Shown here: one piece after another, positions 1 to 8,666 of the stretch
Position numbering within the stretch: the first letter of the stretch is position 1
Layout: each line of letters starts with the position of its first letter
NCBI GenBank assembly: GCA_036311565.1
Contig: JAXJPR010000002.1
Coordinates: forward strand, 30,884-94,883
Origin: Fimousia sp036311565
Lineage (GTDB): Bacteria; Bacillota; Clostridia; Lachnospirales; Lachnospiraceae
Direction of reading: 5' to 3'
DNA length: 64,000 nt
Notes under the pieces: generated by a model
The model's input: the letters and a program-made list of their open reading frames with translations, nothing else
Database searches by the model: none
What the model was told of the DNA's origin: nothing
Translations under genes and position numbers: made by a program

Positions 1-558
1 TTAGAGACTGGAAAAGTTGATATTGTTTTAGCAAACTTTACAGTAACAGAAGAACGAGCAGAAGCAGTTGACTTTGCACTTCCATATATGAAAGTTGCAC
101 TTGGGGTAGTATCTCCAGAAGGTAATTTAATTACAAAACCAGAACAATTAGAAGGTAAGAAATTAATCGTAGCAAAAGGAACAACTGCAGAAACTTATTT
201 TGAAGAAAATTATCCAGATGTTGAATTAGTAAAATTTGACCAGTATACAGAAGCTTATAATGCTTTATTAGATGGACGTGGAGATGCATTTTCTACTGAT
301 AATACAGAAGTACTTGCATGGGCATTACAGAATGAAGGATTCTCTGTTGGAATTACATCTTTAGGTAATACTGATACAATCGCACCTGCAGTATCAAAAG
401 GAAATGATACCTTAAAGGATTGGATCAACGATGAAATTGAATCTTTAGCAGAAGAAGAATTCTTCCATAAAGATTATAAAGAAACATTAGAACCAGTATA
501 TGGAACAGAAGTAGATATTGACAGCCTGGTAGTAGAAGGCGGAAAAGTCGAAGAATAA
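1..558 (+). CDS. Amino-acid ABC transporter substrate-binding protein, C-terminal part
   Basis: The reading frame is open from base 1, so the gene begins upstream of the window and only about 185 C-terminal residues are present. The visible part has the family 3 solute-binding pattern: a G-K-V-D-I-V-L-A-N-F-T-V-T-E-E-R stretch, then D-F-A-L-P-Y, then the second lobe with a G-x-T-A-E-T-Y motif and A-Y-N-A-L-L-D-G-R-G-D-A-F. Such proteins sit outside the membrane and hand amino acids to an ABC permease. The two downstream genes are C-S lyases, so cystine or another sulfur amino acid is a reasonable ligand, but this is inference from context. An ATG at 88 is internal and not the real start. A strong terminator follows. 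Confidence 0.85.
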   Translation, partial: LETGKVDIVLANFTVTEERAEAVDFALPYMKVALGVVSPEGNLITKPEQLEGKKLIVAKGTTAETYFEENYPDVELVKFDQYTEAYNALLDGRGDAFSTDNTEVLAWALQNEGFSVGITSLGNTDTIAPAVSKGNDTLKDWINDEIESLAEEEFFHKDYKETLEPVYGTEVDIDSLVVEGGKVEE

Positions 559-581
559 GATAGAAAAATGTTTCTAAAAAG

Positions 582-626
582 GATACTGCCGAATATGGGA
601 ATGACTATATCTGGCAGTATCTTTTT
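582..626 (+). terminator. Rho-independent terminator after the binding-protein gene
   Basis: A 9-bp stem, GATACTGCC (582-590) with GGCAGTATC (613-621), is followed by a T run. It separates the transporter gene from the C-S lyase genes. Confidence 0.85.
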
Positions 627-671
627 GTATAAAAAAAGGGATAAAACTTGCAAACACAGGAGGAAAAGAAA

Positions 672-1817
672 ATGGGATTAGGGGTTGAGACAAAATGTTT
701 GCATTTGGAAGGGTCGGAAAATGGATGTGATAGATCCGGTGCCGTCAGCTTTCCAATCTATCAGACAGCTACATTCGCGCATAAGGCAGTCGGAGAGGGG
801 ACCGGATATGATTATAGCAGGCTCCAAAATCCGACCAGAGAACAGCTGGAGAAAATAGTGGCATCTTTAGAAAAAGGGATTGATGCACTAGCATTTTCCA
901 GTGGAATGGCAGCAATTTCTGTTTTGATGGAATTATTTCAACCCGGAGATTATCTGATTATCGACGAAGATCTATATGGAGGCAGTATTCGTCTGTTTGA
1001 ACATATTAGCAAAAAAAATGGTCTGACATTTTCCAGAGTAAATTGCAGTCAGGAAGATATTAGATTATATGTAAACGAAAATACAAAAGCAGTATTTATC
1101 GAAACACCCACGAATCCAATGATGAATGTCAGTGATATTCATAAAATAAGTCTTGTGACAAAGGAAAAAGGACTTCTTTTTATTGTGGATAATACCTTTT
1201 TGTCTCCATATTTTCAAAATCCACTGGAATTAGGAGCAGATATTGTTGTTCACAGCGGGACAAAGTACCTTGGAGGGCACAATGATACACTGGCTGGATT
1301 TTTGGTTACCAATGACGAGGAAATTAGTGAAAAATTAAGATTCATCATAAAAACAACAGGAGCGACCCTGGCGCCAGTGGATAGCTGGCTGATATTAAGG
1401 GGAATTAAGACCCTGGCAGTCCGAATGGAACGGATTGAAAAAAATGCAAAGCAAATTGCCAGTTGGTTAAAGACACAGAAAAAGGTGACGAAAGTAATTT
1501 ATCCAGGAATGTCAGAACATCCGGGACATGAGATTATGAAAAAGCAGAGCAGAGGATTTGGCGGTATGGTGACTTTTGAAGTAGAAAGTGAAGAACTTGC
1601 CTTATCAATTCTGCGAGATGCAAAATTAATTCACTTTGCAGAAAGTCTTGGAGGAACAGAAACCCTGATTACCTATCCGATTACCCAGACTCATGCAGAT
1701 GTTCCAGTTGAAATGTTAAAGCGGAATGGAATTACAAATCGGATCTTAAGACTTTCGGTTGGAATTGAGTCTATAGAAGATTTAATACAGGAACTCAACC
1801 AGGTTCTCAACAAATAG
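672..1817 (+). CDS. Trans-sulfuration family PLP enzyme (cystathionine lyase / methionine gamma-lyase type)
   Basis: A 381-residue Cys/Met-metabolism PLP-dependent enzyme of normal family length. The PLP lysine lies in the S-G-T-K-Y-L-G-G-H-N-D motif in the middle of the protein, preceded by the F-I-E-T-P-T-N-P and I-V-D-N-T-F motifs typical of MetB/MetC/MGL enzymes. Members cleave or form C-S bonds of cystathionine, homocysteine, cysteine or methionine; the exact substrate cannot be read from the sequence. The start is the ATG at 672 because AGGAGG (658-663) sits 8 bases before it; a longer TTG-started version (648) would put the ribosome site inside the gene. It lies 21 bases before a second C-S lyase gene, so the two are probably co-transcribed. 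Confidence 0.88.
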   Translation: MGLGVETKCLHLEGSENGCDRSGAVSFPIYQTATFAHKAVGEGTGYDYSRLQNPTREQLEKIVASLEKGIDALAFSSGMAAISVLMELFQPGDYLIIDEDLYGGSIRLFEHISKKNGLTFSRVNCSQEDIRLYVNENTKAVFIETPTNPMMNVSDIHKISLVTKEKGLLFIVDNTFLSPYFQNPLELGADIVVHSGTKYLGGHNDTLAGFLVTNDEEISEKLRFIIKTTGATLAPVDSWLILRGIKTLAVRMERIEKNAKQIASWLKTQKKVTKVIYPGMSEHPGHEIMKKQSRGFGGMVTFEVESEELALSILRDAKLIHFAESLGGTETLITYPITQTHADVPVEMLKRNGITNRILRLSVGIESIEDLIQELNQVLNK

Positions 1818-1838
1818 AAATGAGAGGAGGAACCAAAG

Positions 1839-3029
1839 ATGGGAGAAAAAAATCTTAATTTTGATCAGGTGATTAATAGAAAGAATACCAATTGTCTGAA
1901 ATATGATTTTGCAAAGCGTCGTGGAAAACCAGAAAATGTTTTGCCTTTATGGGTGGCGGATATGGACTTTCGAATTTCCTCTTATATTCAGGAAGCGTTG
2001 ATTTCTCAGGTGGAACATGGAATTTATGGATACAGTGAAGTTCAGGATGAGTACTTTAAGGTTTTGCAATCATGGATGCAGCGTCATTATGAATGGAAAG
2101 TTGAAAGAAATTGGCTCATAAAAACACCTGGAATTGTCTTTGCTCTTGCCATGGCTGTAAAAGCATATACAAAAGAGGGAGATGGAGTCCTGATTCAGCA
2201 GCCGGTATATTATCCTTTTAGTGAGGTAATTGAAGACAATGGACGCAGAATCATCGATAGTACTTTGATCAGAGATGAAAATGGCCATTATCAGATTGAT
2301 TTTCACGATTTTGAAGAAAAAATCGTAAAAGAAAATGTAAAACTCTTTTTTCTCTGTAATCCACAAAATCCTACTGGGCGAGTTTTTACAAAAGAAGAAT
2401 TAGAAAGACTGGGAGACATTTGTTATCGTCACCATGTTATTGTTGTCAGTGACGAAATTCACGCAGATTTTGTCTGGCACGGAAAGCATCAGGTGTTTGC
2501 AAATTTGAAAGAGGAGTACAAAGAAATTACGCTTACTTGTACCTCTCCAAGTAAAACATTTAATATTGCAGGATTACAGCTTTCGAATATTTTTATTCCA
2601 AATGCGTCTTTGCGAAGAAAATTCCGCAAACAAGTAAATGCAGCAGGATATAGTCAGTTAAATGCAACAGGATTAGTAGCAGGGGAAGCAGCCTATCGGT
2701 ATGGAGAACAATGGCTTACGGCAGTTCGCAGATACATTAAGGATAATATCCGTTTTACAAAAAGATATTTAAAAGAAAATCTTCCAAAGGTAGAGATGCA
2801 GGAGTTAGAAGGAACTTATCTAGTATGGCTTGACTTTAAAAAACTGGGCCTTTCTAACGAAGAGTTAGATGATTTGATTATCAATAAAGCTGGTCTTTGG
2901 CTGGATAGTGGCGCAATTTTTGGAGAAAGTGGTGCAGGATTTCAAAGAATTAACGTGGCGTGTCCTAGAAGTGTCTTAAATGAGGCATTAAATCGTCTGA
3001 ATAAAGCAGTATCGGACTCCATTGAGTAA
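1839..3029 (+). CDS. patB: PatB/MalY-type cystathionine beta-lyase (C-S lyase)
   Basis: A 396-residue fold-type I aminotransferase-like PLP enzyme of the PatB/MalY group. The N terminus carries L-P-L-W-V-A-D-M-D-F, a hallmark of this group, followed by Y-G-Y, the N-P-Q-N-P-T-G-R cofactor motif, S-D-E-I-H-A-D, and the Schiff-base lysine in S-P-S-K-T-F-N-I-A-G. These enzymes release sulfide or thiols, ammonia and pyruvate from cystathionine, cystine or cysteine conjugates. AGAGGAGG precedes the ATG. Together with the upstream trans-sulfuration enzyme and binding protein, the locus looks like uptake and degradation of a sulfur amino acid, though a terminator separates the transporter from the enzymes. 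Confidence 0.9.
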   Translation: MGEKNLNFDQVINRKNTNCLKYDFAKRRGKPENVLPLWVADMDFRISSYIQEALISQVEHGIYGYSEVQDEYFKVLQSWMQRHYEWKVERNWLIKTPGIVFALAMAVKAYTKEGDGVLIQQPVYYPFSEVIEDNGRRIIDSTLIRDENGHYQIDFHDFEEKIVKENVKLFFLCNPQNPTGRVFTKEELERLGDICYRHHVIVVSDEIHADFVWHGKHQVFANLKEEYKEITLTCTSPSKTFNIAGLQLSNIFIPNASLRRKFRKQVNAAGYSQLNATGLVAGEAAYRYGEQWLTAVRRYIKDNIRFTKRYLKENLPKVEMQELEGTYLVWLDFKKLGLSNEELDDLIINKAGLWLDSGAIFGESGAGFQRINVACPRSVLNEALNRLNKAVSDSIE

Positions 3030-3064
3030 TATCTGTAAATTTATTATTATATATATAAACTATG

Positions 3065-3097
3065 AGAACTTTGGGCAGGGGCTCAAAGTTCTTTTTG
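3065..3097 (+). terminator. Terminator after patB
   Basis: Stem AGAACTTTG / CAAAGTTCT followed by TTTTTG. Confidence 0.8.
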
Positions 3098-3109
3098 TTT
3101 GGAAACAAT

Positions 3110-3138
3110 TTGAAAATACAAATTATAAATGCTATAAT
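3110..3138 (+). promoter_or_regulatory. Sigma-A promoter of the cdaA operon
   Basis: TTGAAA (3110-3115), a 17-base spacer, then TATAAT (3133-3138), about 50 bases before the first gene of the operon. Confidence 0.75.
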
Positions 3139-3189
3139 ATCAGAGATTAGCTATATCTCATCGACATAACCTGAAACGAGGTGGAATCT

Positions 3190-3660
3190 TTGATTAATGA
3201 AGAAAAAGTAAAGTTAATGACCAAAATGGCAATTTATGAATCAGGGGAAGGAAAGAACGATTTAGAAATCAGATATTTTCATATGAAAGAATACATAAGA
3301 ATGGAAATGATCAAATCAATAATCCTGAATACGATTGTGTATTGTGTTATACTTGGTGTTGGTCTGCTATTGGTTTTAGATAAAGTGATGGAATGTGTTC
3401 ACAATCATCAACATATGAAATATGTATTGCTGTTTTTTACTATATATTTAGTGTTTATAGCTGTAGAGGCTTTATATACAAGAAGCAGGGCAAAGAGCCG
3501 ATATATGGAAGCTTGGCCTAGAATTAGAAATTATAAAAAAAATCTTACAAAATTACATTTTATGTATGAATTGGAAGAAGAAAATATTGTAAATCCGAAA
3601 CAGGAAAAATTAGAAGAAAAGATCGAGGAGGAATTAGATGGAGAAACTATTGATTTTTAG
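3190..3660 (+). CDS. Uncharacterised two-pass membrane protein, first gene of the cdaA operon
   Basis: About 156 residues, family not recognised. A charged N terminus is followed by two hydrophobic segments (around S-I-I-L-N-T-I-V-Y-C-V-I-L-G-V-G-L-L-L-V and Y-V-L-L-F-F-T-I-Y-L-V-F-I-A-V), then a basic and finally very acidic tail. I prefer the TTG start at 3190 because CGAGGTGG (3177-3184) is 5 bases upstream; a GTG at 3181 is inside that ribosome site. The 3' end overlaps the next membrane-protein gene by 23 bases, which suggests translational coupling. Its position at the head of a c-di-AMP cyclase operon suggests a membrane role linked to CdaA, but nothing in the sequence states a function. 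Confidence 0.7.
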   Translation: MINEEKVKLMTKMAIYESGEGKNDLEIRYFHMKEYIRMEMIKSIILNTIVYCVILGVGLLLVLDKVMECVHNHQHMKYVLLFFTIYLVFIAVEALYTRSRAKSRYMEAWPRIRNYKKNLTKLHFMYELEEENIVNPKQEKLEEKIEEELDGETIDF

Positions 3661-4594
3661 AGAAAAAGTAAATTCTTTTATAAATAAAAGAAATCTGATT
3701 CTGCGCGTTTTTGGAAAATTTCTCGCTGCAACGATTGTAATCTGGTATTTGAATGATTTACTCGGATATTCTTCTTTTTTACGACAGCCATCCATTGCTG
3801 TAGCTTCAGCAATTATCTGTGTATTTATACCATTTTCCTATAGCTATGTTGTATTTGGCGTACTATGTGTACTGCATTTGATAAATGTATCTATGGATGT
3901 TACGTTATTGTTTGTATCGGCAATGCTATTATTTTATATTATTTATAACCGAAATTTTATGAAATATGGCTATCTCTCCGTTCTTACAGTAGTTCTGTTA
4001 CCAACCAGACTTTCAGCATTAGTGCCAATTTTTGTAGGGGTTTTTAGTGGACCTTTAGGAATTCCTCCGATGTTAATGGGAATTATTATCTATTTCTTTT
4101 CTACCACTTTGGACCGTGCTATACTAGAAATGACAAAGAGTGCAGATTCCCAGCAGCTTTATCAGATGGTATTGGAATCACTGATGGATAATAAAGAGAT
4201 GATTTTATATTTGCTTTGCTTTGTTATTACTGCCCTGGTAGCAGGACGTCTTTATCGCACGAAGATAAATTATGCATGGAATGTAGCAATTCCAGTTGCA
4301 GGAGTCGTCAACGCGCTCATTTACCTTTATGGAAGTTTTTTAATGGAAATTGAAAGTTCTATTGCTGGAACGATTGTTTCTTGTATACTTTCTATTATTA
4401 TACTGGAGATTTTCCAGTTTTTCCGGTGTGTGATTGATTATTCCAGAGTAGAAAATCTGCAATTTGAAGATGATGAATATTATTATTATGTGAAGGCAGT
4501 TCCCAAGATGACTGTTTCAGAAGAAGATATTAATGTGAAAAAGATAAATGTACGGAGAAAGAGTTTGATCCGACGAAGAGAGAAGAAAGAGTAA
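3638..4594 (+). CDS. Uncharacterised polytopic membrane protein upstream of cdaA
   Basis: 318 residues with roughly eight to nine hydrophobic segments filling residues 25-255, then an acidic D-D-E-Y-Y-Y-Y patch and a strongly basic C-terminal tail rich in K and R that should lie in the cytoplasm. No catalytic motif is recognised. AGGAGGAA lies just before the ATG, inside the end of the preceding gene, so the pair is coupled. Twelve bases separate its stop from the GTG of cdaA. The tight arrangement suggests a partner or client of the CdaA/CdaR c-di-AMP machinery. This is inference from position only. Confidence 0.75.
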   Translation: MEKLLIFREKVNSFINKRNLILRVFGKFLAATIVIWYLNDLLGYSSFLRQPSIAVASAIICVFIPFSYSYVVFGVLCVLHLINVSMDVTLLFVSAMLLFYIIYNRNFMKYGYLSVLTVVLLPTRLSALVPIFVGVFSGPLGIPPMLMGIIIYFFSTTLDRAILEMTKSADSQQLYQMVLESLMDNKEMILYLLCFVITALVAGRLYRTKINYAWNVAIPVAGVVNALIYLYGSFLMEIESSIAGTIVSCILSIIILEIFQFFRCVIDYSRVENLQFEDDEYYYYVKAVPKMTVSEEDINVKKINVRRKSLIRRREKKE

Positions 4595-4606
4595 AGGGGA
4601 TTTTTT

Positions 4607-5485
4607 GTGCAAAATATATTGATGAACCTAGAAGAATATTTAAATTTATTTTCCTTACCGCATGTTCGAATTAATGATGTCATCGATATTTTAATTGTAA
4701 GTATAATTATATATGAAGTTGCGCGCTGGATTCGCAATACCAGAGCGTGGATGTTATTTAAAGGACTTTTGGTATTGGTAATCTTTACGATTATTGCTAC
4801 AGTGATGCAGCTGCATACAATTATGTGGATTTTGGATAAGATTTTTAGTATCGGGATTACTGCAGCGATTATTATCTTTCAGCCAGAATTAAGGAGGGCG
4901 TTAGAGTCTTTAGGAAAGAAGAATATCATTGCCAATTTCTTTACATTTGATGATGCGAAAGAGGAAGAAGTTTTTGATGACCGGAGCATACAGGCAATTA
5001 CAAAAGCTTGTGTAGAGATGGGAAAAGCAAAAACAGGTGCGCTGATTGTTTTGGAACGAGAAGTTGGTCTGGGCGAGTATGAACGTACAGGAATACCAAT
5101 TGATTCTAAGATAACCAGTCAGCTTTTGATAAATATATTTGAACATAACACTCCACTTCATGATGGGGCTGTTTTGATTCGTAATAACCGGATTGTATCT
5201 GCGACTTGTTATCTGCCGTTGACAGACAGTCTGGAAATTGGAAAAGAATTAGGAACAAGGCATCGTGCTGCTATTGGAATCAGTGAAGTATCTGATAGTA
5301 TCACTATTGTTGTTTCTGAGGAAACCGGAGGTATTTCCATTGCAGAAGGCGGAAAATTATACCGTAGAATGAATGCAGAGTCTTTGAAAAAATATTTACA
5401 GACATTAAAAAATGGAAGTTCCGATTCTAAAATATTTAAATTATGGAAAGGAAGGGGTAAGAATGAAACAAAAATTCACCATTAA
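4607..5485 (+). CDS. cdaA: Diadenylate cyclase CdaA
   Basis: 292 residues. Three hydrophobic segments in the first 95 residues are followed by a DisA_N cyclase domain that converts two ATP into cyclic di-AMP, the second messenger controlling potassium, osmolyte and cell-wall balance. The two catalytic motifs are visible: L-H-D-G-A (DGA at residues 186-188) and G-T-R-H-R-A-A (RHR at 218-220). The start is the GTG at 4607 with AAAGGGGA a few bases upstream. The gene overlaps the next gene, cdaR, by 23 bases, as usual for this regulator/cyclase pair. Confidence 0.95.
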   Translation: MQNILMNLEEYLNLFSLPHVRINDVIDILIVSIIIYEVARWIRNTRAWMLFKGLLVLVIFTIIATVMQLHTIMWILDKIFSIGITAAIIIFQPELRRALESLGKKNIIANFFTFDDAKEEEVFDDRSIQAITKACVEMGKAKTGALIVLEREVGLGEYERTGIPIDSKITSQLLINIFEHNTPLHDGAVLIRNNRIVSATCYLPLTDSLEIGKELGTRHRAAIGISEVSDSITIVVSEETGGISIAEGGKLYRRMNAESLKKYLQTLKNGSSDSKIFKLWKGRGKNETKIHH

Positions 5486-6725
5486 TTTATCCAGTAACTT
5501 ATCCTTAAGAATTCTTTCCATCTTTTTGGCAGCATGTTTATGGGTCTTTGTCATTAATACAGATGATCCGATTACGACTCGGACCTTTTCAGGTATGGAA
5601 GTTACGATTATTAATACAGAGGTATTAAGTGATTTAAATCAGACTTATCAGATTACCGAAGGAGAAAAAATTTCATTTTCGATTAAAGGGAAAAAAACGA
5701 TTGTAGATAAATTAAAAAAATCGGATTTTGTTGTGACTGCAGATTTGGCAGAATTGTCCAGTGTAAATGCTGTGCCAATTAAGATTCAGGCAAAAAAATA
5801 TGCCGACGAAATCGAAATTGTATATGGAAATGAAAAAACATTAAAACTGGAGATAGAGGATTTACAACAGGCTCAGGTTCCCGTAGTGGCTGAAACAGTC
5901 GGGGAGCCAGCGGAAGGTTATACGGTAGGCGAAAAGACGACTAATCCAAATTTGGTCAATATTAAAGGACCAGTCAGTATCGTTAAACATATTAAACAGG
6001 TAAAAGTAGAAGTAAATGTACAAGGAATTTCCAAGGACATTGTCACAAGGATTGAACCCGTCTGTTATGATTCTGATGGGGAAGAAGTTGATAACAGCCG
6101 TATTACTATGGATGTTAGTAGTATAAAAGTCAAGATATCCATGTGGAAAACAAAGAAAATACCGCTGAGTATTGAGACGACAGGAGAACCTGCAAAAGGT
6201 TATACAGTAGGCACCATTGATTATGAACCAAAATATATTTATGTAACAGGAGAAGAAGTAGATTTAGAAGAAATTTCTGAAGTTGAACTTCCTTCCATTG
6301 ATATTGATGGTAAAAAGTCTACAGTGGAAGAAACCATTAATTTAGATTCAATTACTTTGCCAGACGGGATTTCCCTGGCTCATCAGGAGAAAGAGGTTAT
6401 GGTAAAGGTTAATATTGATAAATCATCGGAGAAGGATTTAGAGATATCATCAGAAGATATACAGATTTTAAATAACATTCATCAATATGAAGTGGAATTT
6501 TTAGATTCTAAAATTGATATTCATTTGTCTGGATTATCTTCTAATTTAGAGGAGGCAACTCTGGATAATTTAAAACCAAGAATTGATATCGAAAGCTTAG
6601 GACCAGGTGAGCATACAGTTTCCATTATTCTGGAAGATATTAGTAATGTGAAGATTTCGGGGGACCAGACAATTCAGATTGTCATTAAAGAAAAAAAAGA
6701 AGATTCACAAACTGAGGAGGACTAG
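5463..6725 (+). CDS. cdaR: CdaA regulator CdaR (YbbR-domain protein)
   Basis: 420 residues: one N-terminal membrane segment (L-S-I-F-L-A-A-C-L-W-V-F-V-I-N) and then repeated extracellular YbbR-type beta domains. Internal repeats can be seen, for example V-G-E-P-A-E-G-Y-T-V-G and T-G-E-P-A-K-G-Y-T-V-G about 95 residues apart. In other Firmicutes this protein binds CdaA and tunes cyclase activity. The chosen ATG at 5463 follows GGAAGGGG and removes a 17-residue upstream extension that would overlap cdaA further. In many Firmicutes glmM follows cdaR; here an HPr gene does. Confidence 0.9.
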   Translation: MKQKFTINLSSNLSLRILSIFLAACLWVFVINTDDPITTRTFSGMEVTIINTEVLSDLNQTYQITEGEKISFSIKGKKTIVDKLKKSDFVVTADLAELSSVNAVPIKIQAKKYADEIEIVYGNEKTLKLEIEDLQQAQVPVVAETVGEPAEGYTVGEKTTNPNLVNIKGPVSIVKHIKQVKVEVNVQGISKDIVTRIEPVCYDSDGEEVDNSRITMDVSSIKVKISMWKTKKIPLSIETTGEPAKGYTVGTIDYEPKYIYVTGEEVDLEEISEVELPSIDIDGKKSTVEETINLDSITLPDGISLAHQEKEVMVKVNIDKSSEKDLEISSEDIQILNNIHQYEVEFLDSKIDIHLSGLSSNLEEATLDNLKPRIDIESLGPGEHTVSIILEDISNVKISGDQTIQIVIKEKKEDSQTEED

Positions 6726-6729
6726 AAAT

Positions 6730-6996
6730 ATGGTTTCAAAAAAAATTACAGTAATGAATGAAGAAGGTCTGCACATTAGACCCGCTGGAGTTCTATGTAA
6801 GGAAGCACTAAAATTCGAATCTAAGGTTCATATTGTATTTGATAATAAAGATGCAAATGCAAAAAGTGTATTAAATGTATTATCTGCCCGTGTGAAAAAG
6901 GGAGATGAAGTAGAATTAATCTGTGAAGGTGTCGACGAACAGGAAGCACTCCGTTATTTGACTCAATTAATTGAAGATAAATTCGACATAGAATAG
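6730..6996 (+). CDS. HPr-family phosphocarrier protein
   Basis: 88 residues, the usual length of HPr. His15 lies in the phosphotransfer motif E-G-L-H-I-R-P-A-G with Arg17, and Ser46 lies in A-K-S-V-L-N-V-L-S, the site used by HPr kinase in Firmicutes. It could therefore act in PEP-dependent sugar transport and catabolite control; the retained His15 argues against a Crh-like regulator. The start is the ATG at 6730 after GAGGAGG; longer forms begin inside cdaR. It sits 4 bases after cdaR, an unusual place, and may be a paralogue rather than the main HPr. Confidence 0.88.
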   Translation: MVSKKITVMNEEGLHIRPAGVLCKEALKFESKVHIVFDNKDANAKSVLNVLSARVKKGDEVELICEGVDEQEALRYLTQLIEDKFDIE

Positions 6997-7010
6997 GAAA
7001 CATTTTTTTG

Positions 7011-7069
7011 ATAGCCGTCCTAATGGAGATTTTTAGGGATTAGAAAAGCTCCTCTTTTAGGATGGCTAT
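7011..7069 (+). other. Long hairpin between the HPr gene and the ABC exporter
   Basis: ATAGCCGTCCTAA (7011-7023) can pair with TTAGGATGGCTAT (7057-7069) with one G-T pair, and a short GGAG/CTCC helix fits in the loop. There is no proper T run after it, so it may be a weak terminator or an mRNA structure rather than a classic terminator. Confidence 0.5.
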
Positions 7070-7090
7070 TTATGGTTATGAGGTGAAAAA

Positions 7091-7879
7091 TTGAAGAAAG
7101 CGGTAAAAAGATTTTGGCTTGATTTAACGAAGTACCAATTTCTTCTTTGGGAATTAGTAAAAAAAGGAATTGTATTAAAATATCGAAGATCATACCTAGG
7201 GCTTTTTTGGACGTTATTAGAGCCATTATGTACGATGATGGTATTGACCATTGTATTTGGCGGTTTTTTTGGACAAGGAGACCGATTATATCCGGTTTAT
7301 ATTCTGTCCGGGCGTTTGTTGTATAGCTTTTTTAATACTTCCACGAAAGGATGTATGCGTTCGATGAGAAGAAATGCTGGAATGATGAAAAAGGTTTATG
7401 TACCGAAATATATGTATCCATTATCAAGTGTACTTTTTAATTATGTGATTTTTTTGATTTCACTAAGTGTGCTAATTGTCATCGGTGCAGTTTTAGGAGT
7501 ACGTCCGACTATTTATATGTTGCAGGTAGTGTTTCCTTTGGTTTTATTGTTGGTTCTTTCCTTTGGTACAGGAATGATTTTAGCTACGTTAGCAGTCTTT
7601 TTTAGGGATTTGGAGTATTTATGGGGAATTGCATTGATGCTGATCATGTATACTTCTGCTATCTTTTATCAGCCAGAGCGGGTGATTAACACTGGAAATG
7701 GATGGATCTTTCGGATAAATCCATTATATGCATGTATTGATATGTTCCGGAGTGCAATTTTCGGGAAGCGACTTGATGGTTCTATGCTTTGGCTGGCCAT
7801 AGGTGCCTGTTTATTAGTGGTCGTAGTTGGTATTTATCTGTTTCATAAAAAAGAGGATGAGTTTATTTTATATCTTTAG
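7091..7879 (+). CDS. ABC-2 type polysaccharide/teichoic-acid export permease
   Basis: 262 residues with six hydrophobic segments. The N-terminal amphipathic stretch and L-K-Y-R-R-S-Y-L-G-L-F-W-T-L-L-E-P are typical of the TagG/RfbA/Wzm permease family that exports lipid-linked surface polysaccharides. The TTG at 7091 is the start, with GAGGTG six bases before it. It is followed by its ATPase partner 10 bases later. No glycosyltransferase genes are near, so the exported glycan cannot be named. Confidence 0.88.
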   Translation: MKKAVKRFWLDLTKYQFLLWELVKKGIVLKYRRSYLGLFWTLLEPLCTMMVLTIVFGGFFGQGDRLYPVYILSGRLLYSFFNTSTKGCMRSMRRNAGMMKKVYVPKYMYPLSSVLFNYVIFLISLSVLIVIGAVLGVRPTIYMLQVVFPLVLLLVLSFGTGMILATLAVFFRDLEYLWGIALMLIMYTSAIFYQPERVINTGNGWIFRINPLYACIDMFRSAIFGKRLDGSMLWLAIGACLLVVVVGIYLFHKKEDEFILYL

Positions 7880-7889
7880 GAGAGAGATT

Positions 7890-8630
7890 ATGGATAACAT
7901 TGCATTAAAAGTGGAACATGTGGGAATGAAGTTTCGTTTGAATACAGAAAAAGTGGATAGTTTAAAAGATTACGTTATCCGGAGACTGAAAGGTCAGATG
8001 CAGTATCAGGAATTCTGGGCACTGAAAGACATTACTTTTCAATTGAAAAAAGGGGATCGATTAGGAATCATTGGATTAAATGGAGCAGGAAAAAGTACGC
8101 TTTTGAAAGTAATTGCGGGTGTTTTAAAGCCTACAGAAGGAACGGTGCAGGCCAAAGGGAAAATTGCTCCGCTGCTAGAGTTGGGAGCTGGGTTTGATAA
8201 GCAATACACCGGTGCTGAGAATATCTATTTATATGGAGCCGTACTGGGGTTTTCTAGAAAATTTGTACAGGAAAAGTTTGATGAAATTGTTGATTTTTCT
8301 GGATTGCGGCCTTTTATTGATGTACCAGTGAAAAACTATTCTTCTGGCATGCGTTCCCGTCTTGGATTTTCTATTGCAACTCAGGTGAATCCAGATCTAT
8401 TGATTTTGGATGAAGTTTTAGCTGTGGGTGATAAAGATTTTCATGAAAAAAGCGAAAAAAAAATTATGGAAATGTTTGATCGGGGTGCCACAGTACTATT
8501 TGTATCTCACTCTATGGAGCAGGTTGAAAGAGTTTGCAATAAAGCAATTCTATTAGAAAAAGGAAAAATTAAAGCAATGGGAAGTGTGCAGGAAATAAAA
8601 GAAATTTATGAAAATGCTTCACAGACATAA
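7890..8630 (+). CDS. ABC exporter ATP-binding protein (TagH/Wzt type)
   Basis: 246 residues. Walker A is G-L-N-G-A-G-K-S-T (62-70), the signature is Y-S-S-G-M-R-S-R-L (150-158), Walker B is L-L-I-L-D-E-V (169-175) and the switch histidine is in F-V-S-H-S. The early F-W-A-L-K-D-I-T-F and A-P-L-L-E-L-G-A-G-F segments are specific to polysaccharide and teichoic-acid exporters. There is no C-terminal carbohydrate-binding domain. The ATG at 7890 follows AGGAGAG. It pairs with the permease encoded just upstream. Confidence 0.92.
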   Translation: MDNIALKVEHVGMKFRLNTEKVDSLKDYVIRRLKGQMQYQEFWALKDITFQLKKGDRLGIIGLNGAGKSTLLKVIAGVLKPTEGTVQAKGKIAPLLELGAGFDKQYTGAENIYLYGAVLGFSRKFVQEKFDEIVDFSGLRPFIDVPVKNYSSGMRSRLGFSIATQVNPDLLILDEVLAVGDKDFHEKSEKKIMEMFDRGATVLFVSHSMEQVERVCNKAILLEKGKIKAMGSVQEIKEIYENASQT

Positions 8631-8635
8631 AAAAT

Positions 8636-8666
8636 GCAGGACAAAAAATTGCCCTGCGCTTTTTTA
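8636..8666 (+). terminator. Terminator of the ABC exporter operon
   Basis: Stem GCAGG (8636-8640) / CCTGC (8653-8657) is followed by GCTTTTTTATT. It reaches into the stop codon of the convergent LCP gene. Confidence 0.6.

Noticed and set aside
7020..7251. Minus-strand frames between the HPr and ABC permease genes
   Set aside because: They run through the hairpin and the start of the permease, have no ribosome site, and show no recognisable motif.
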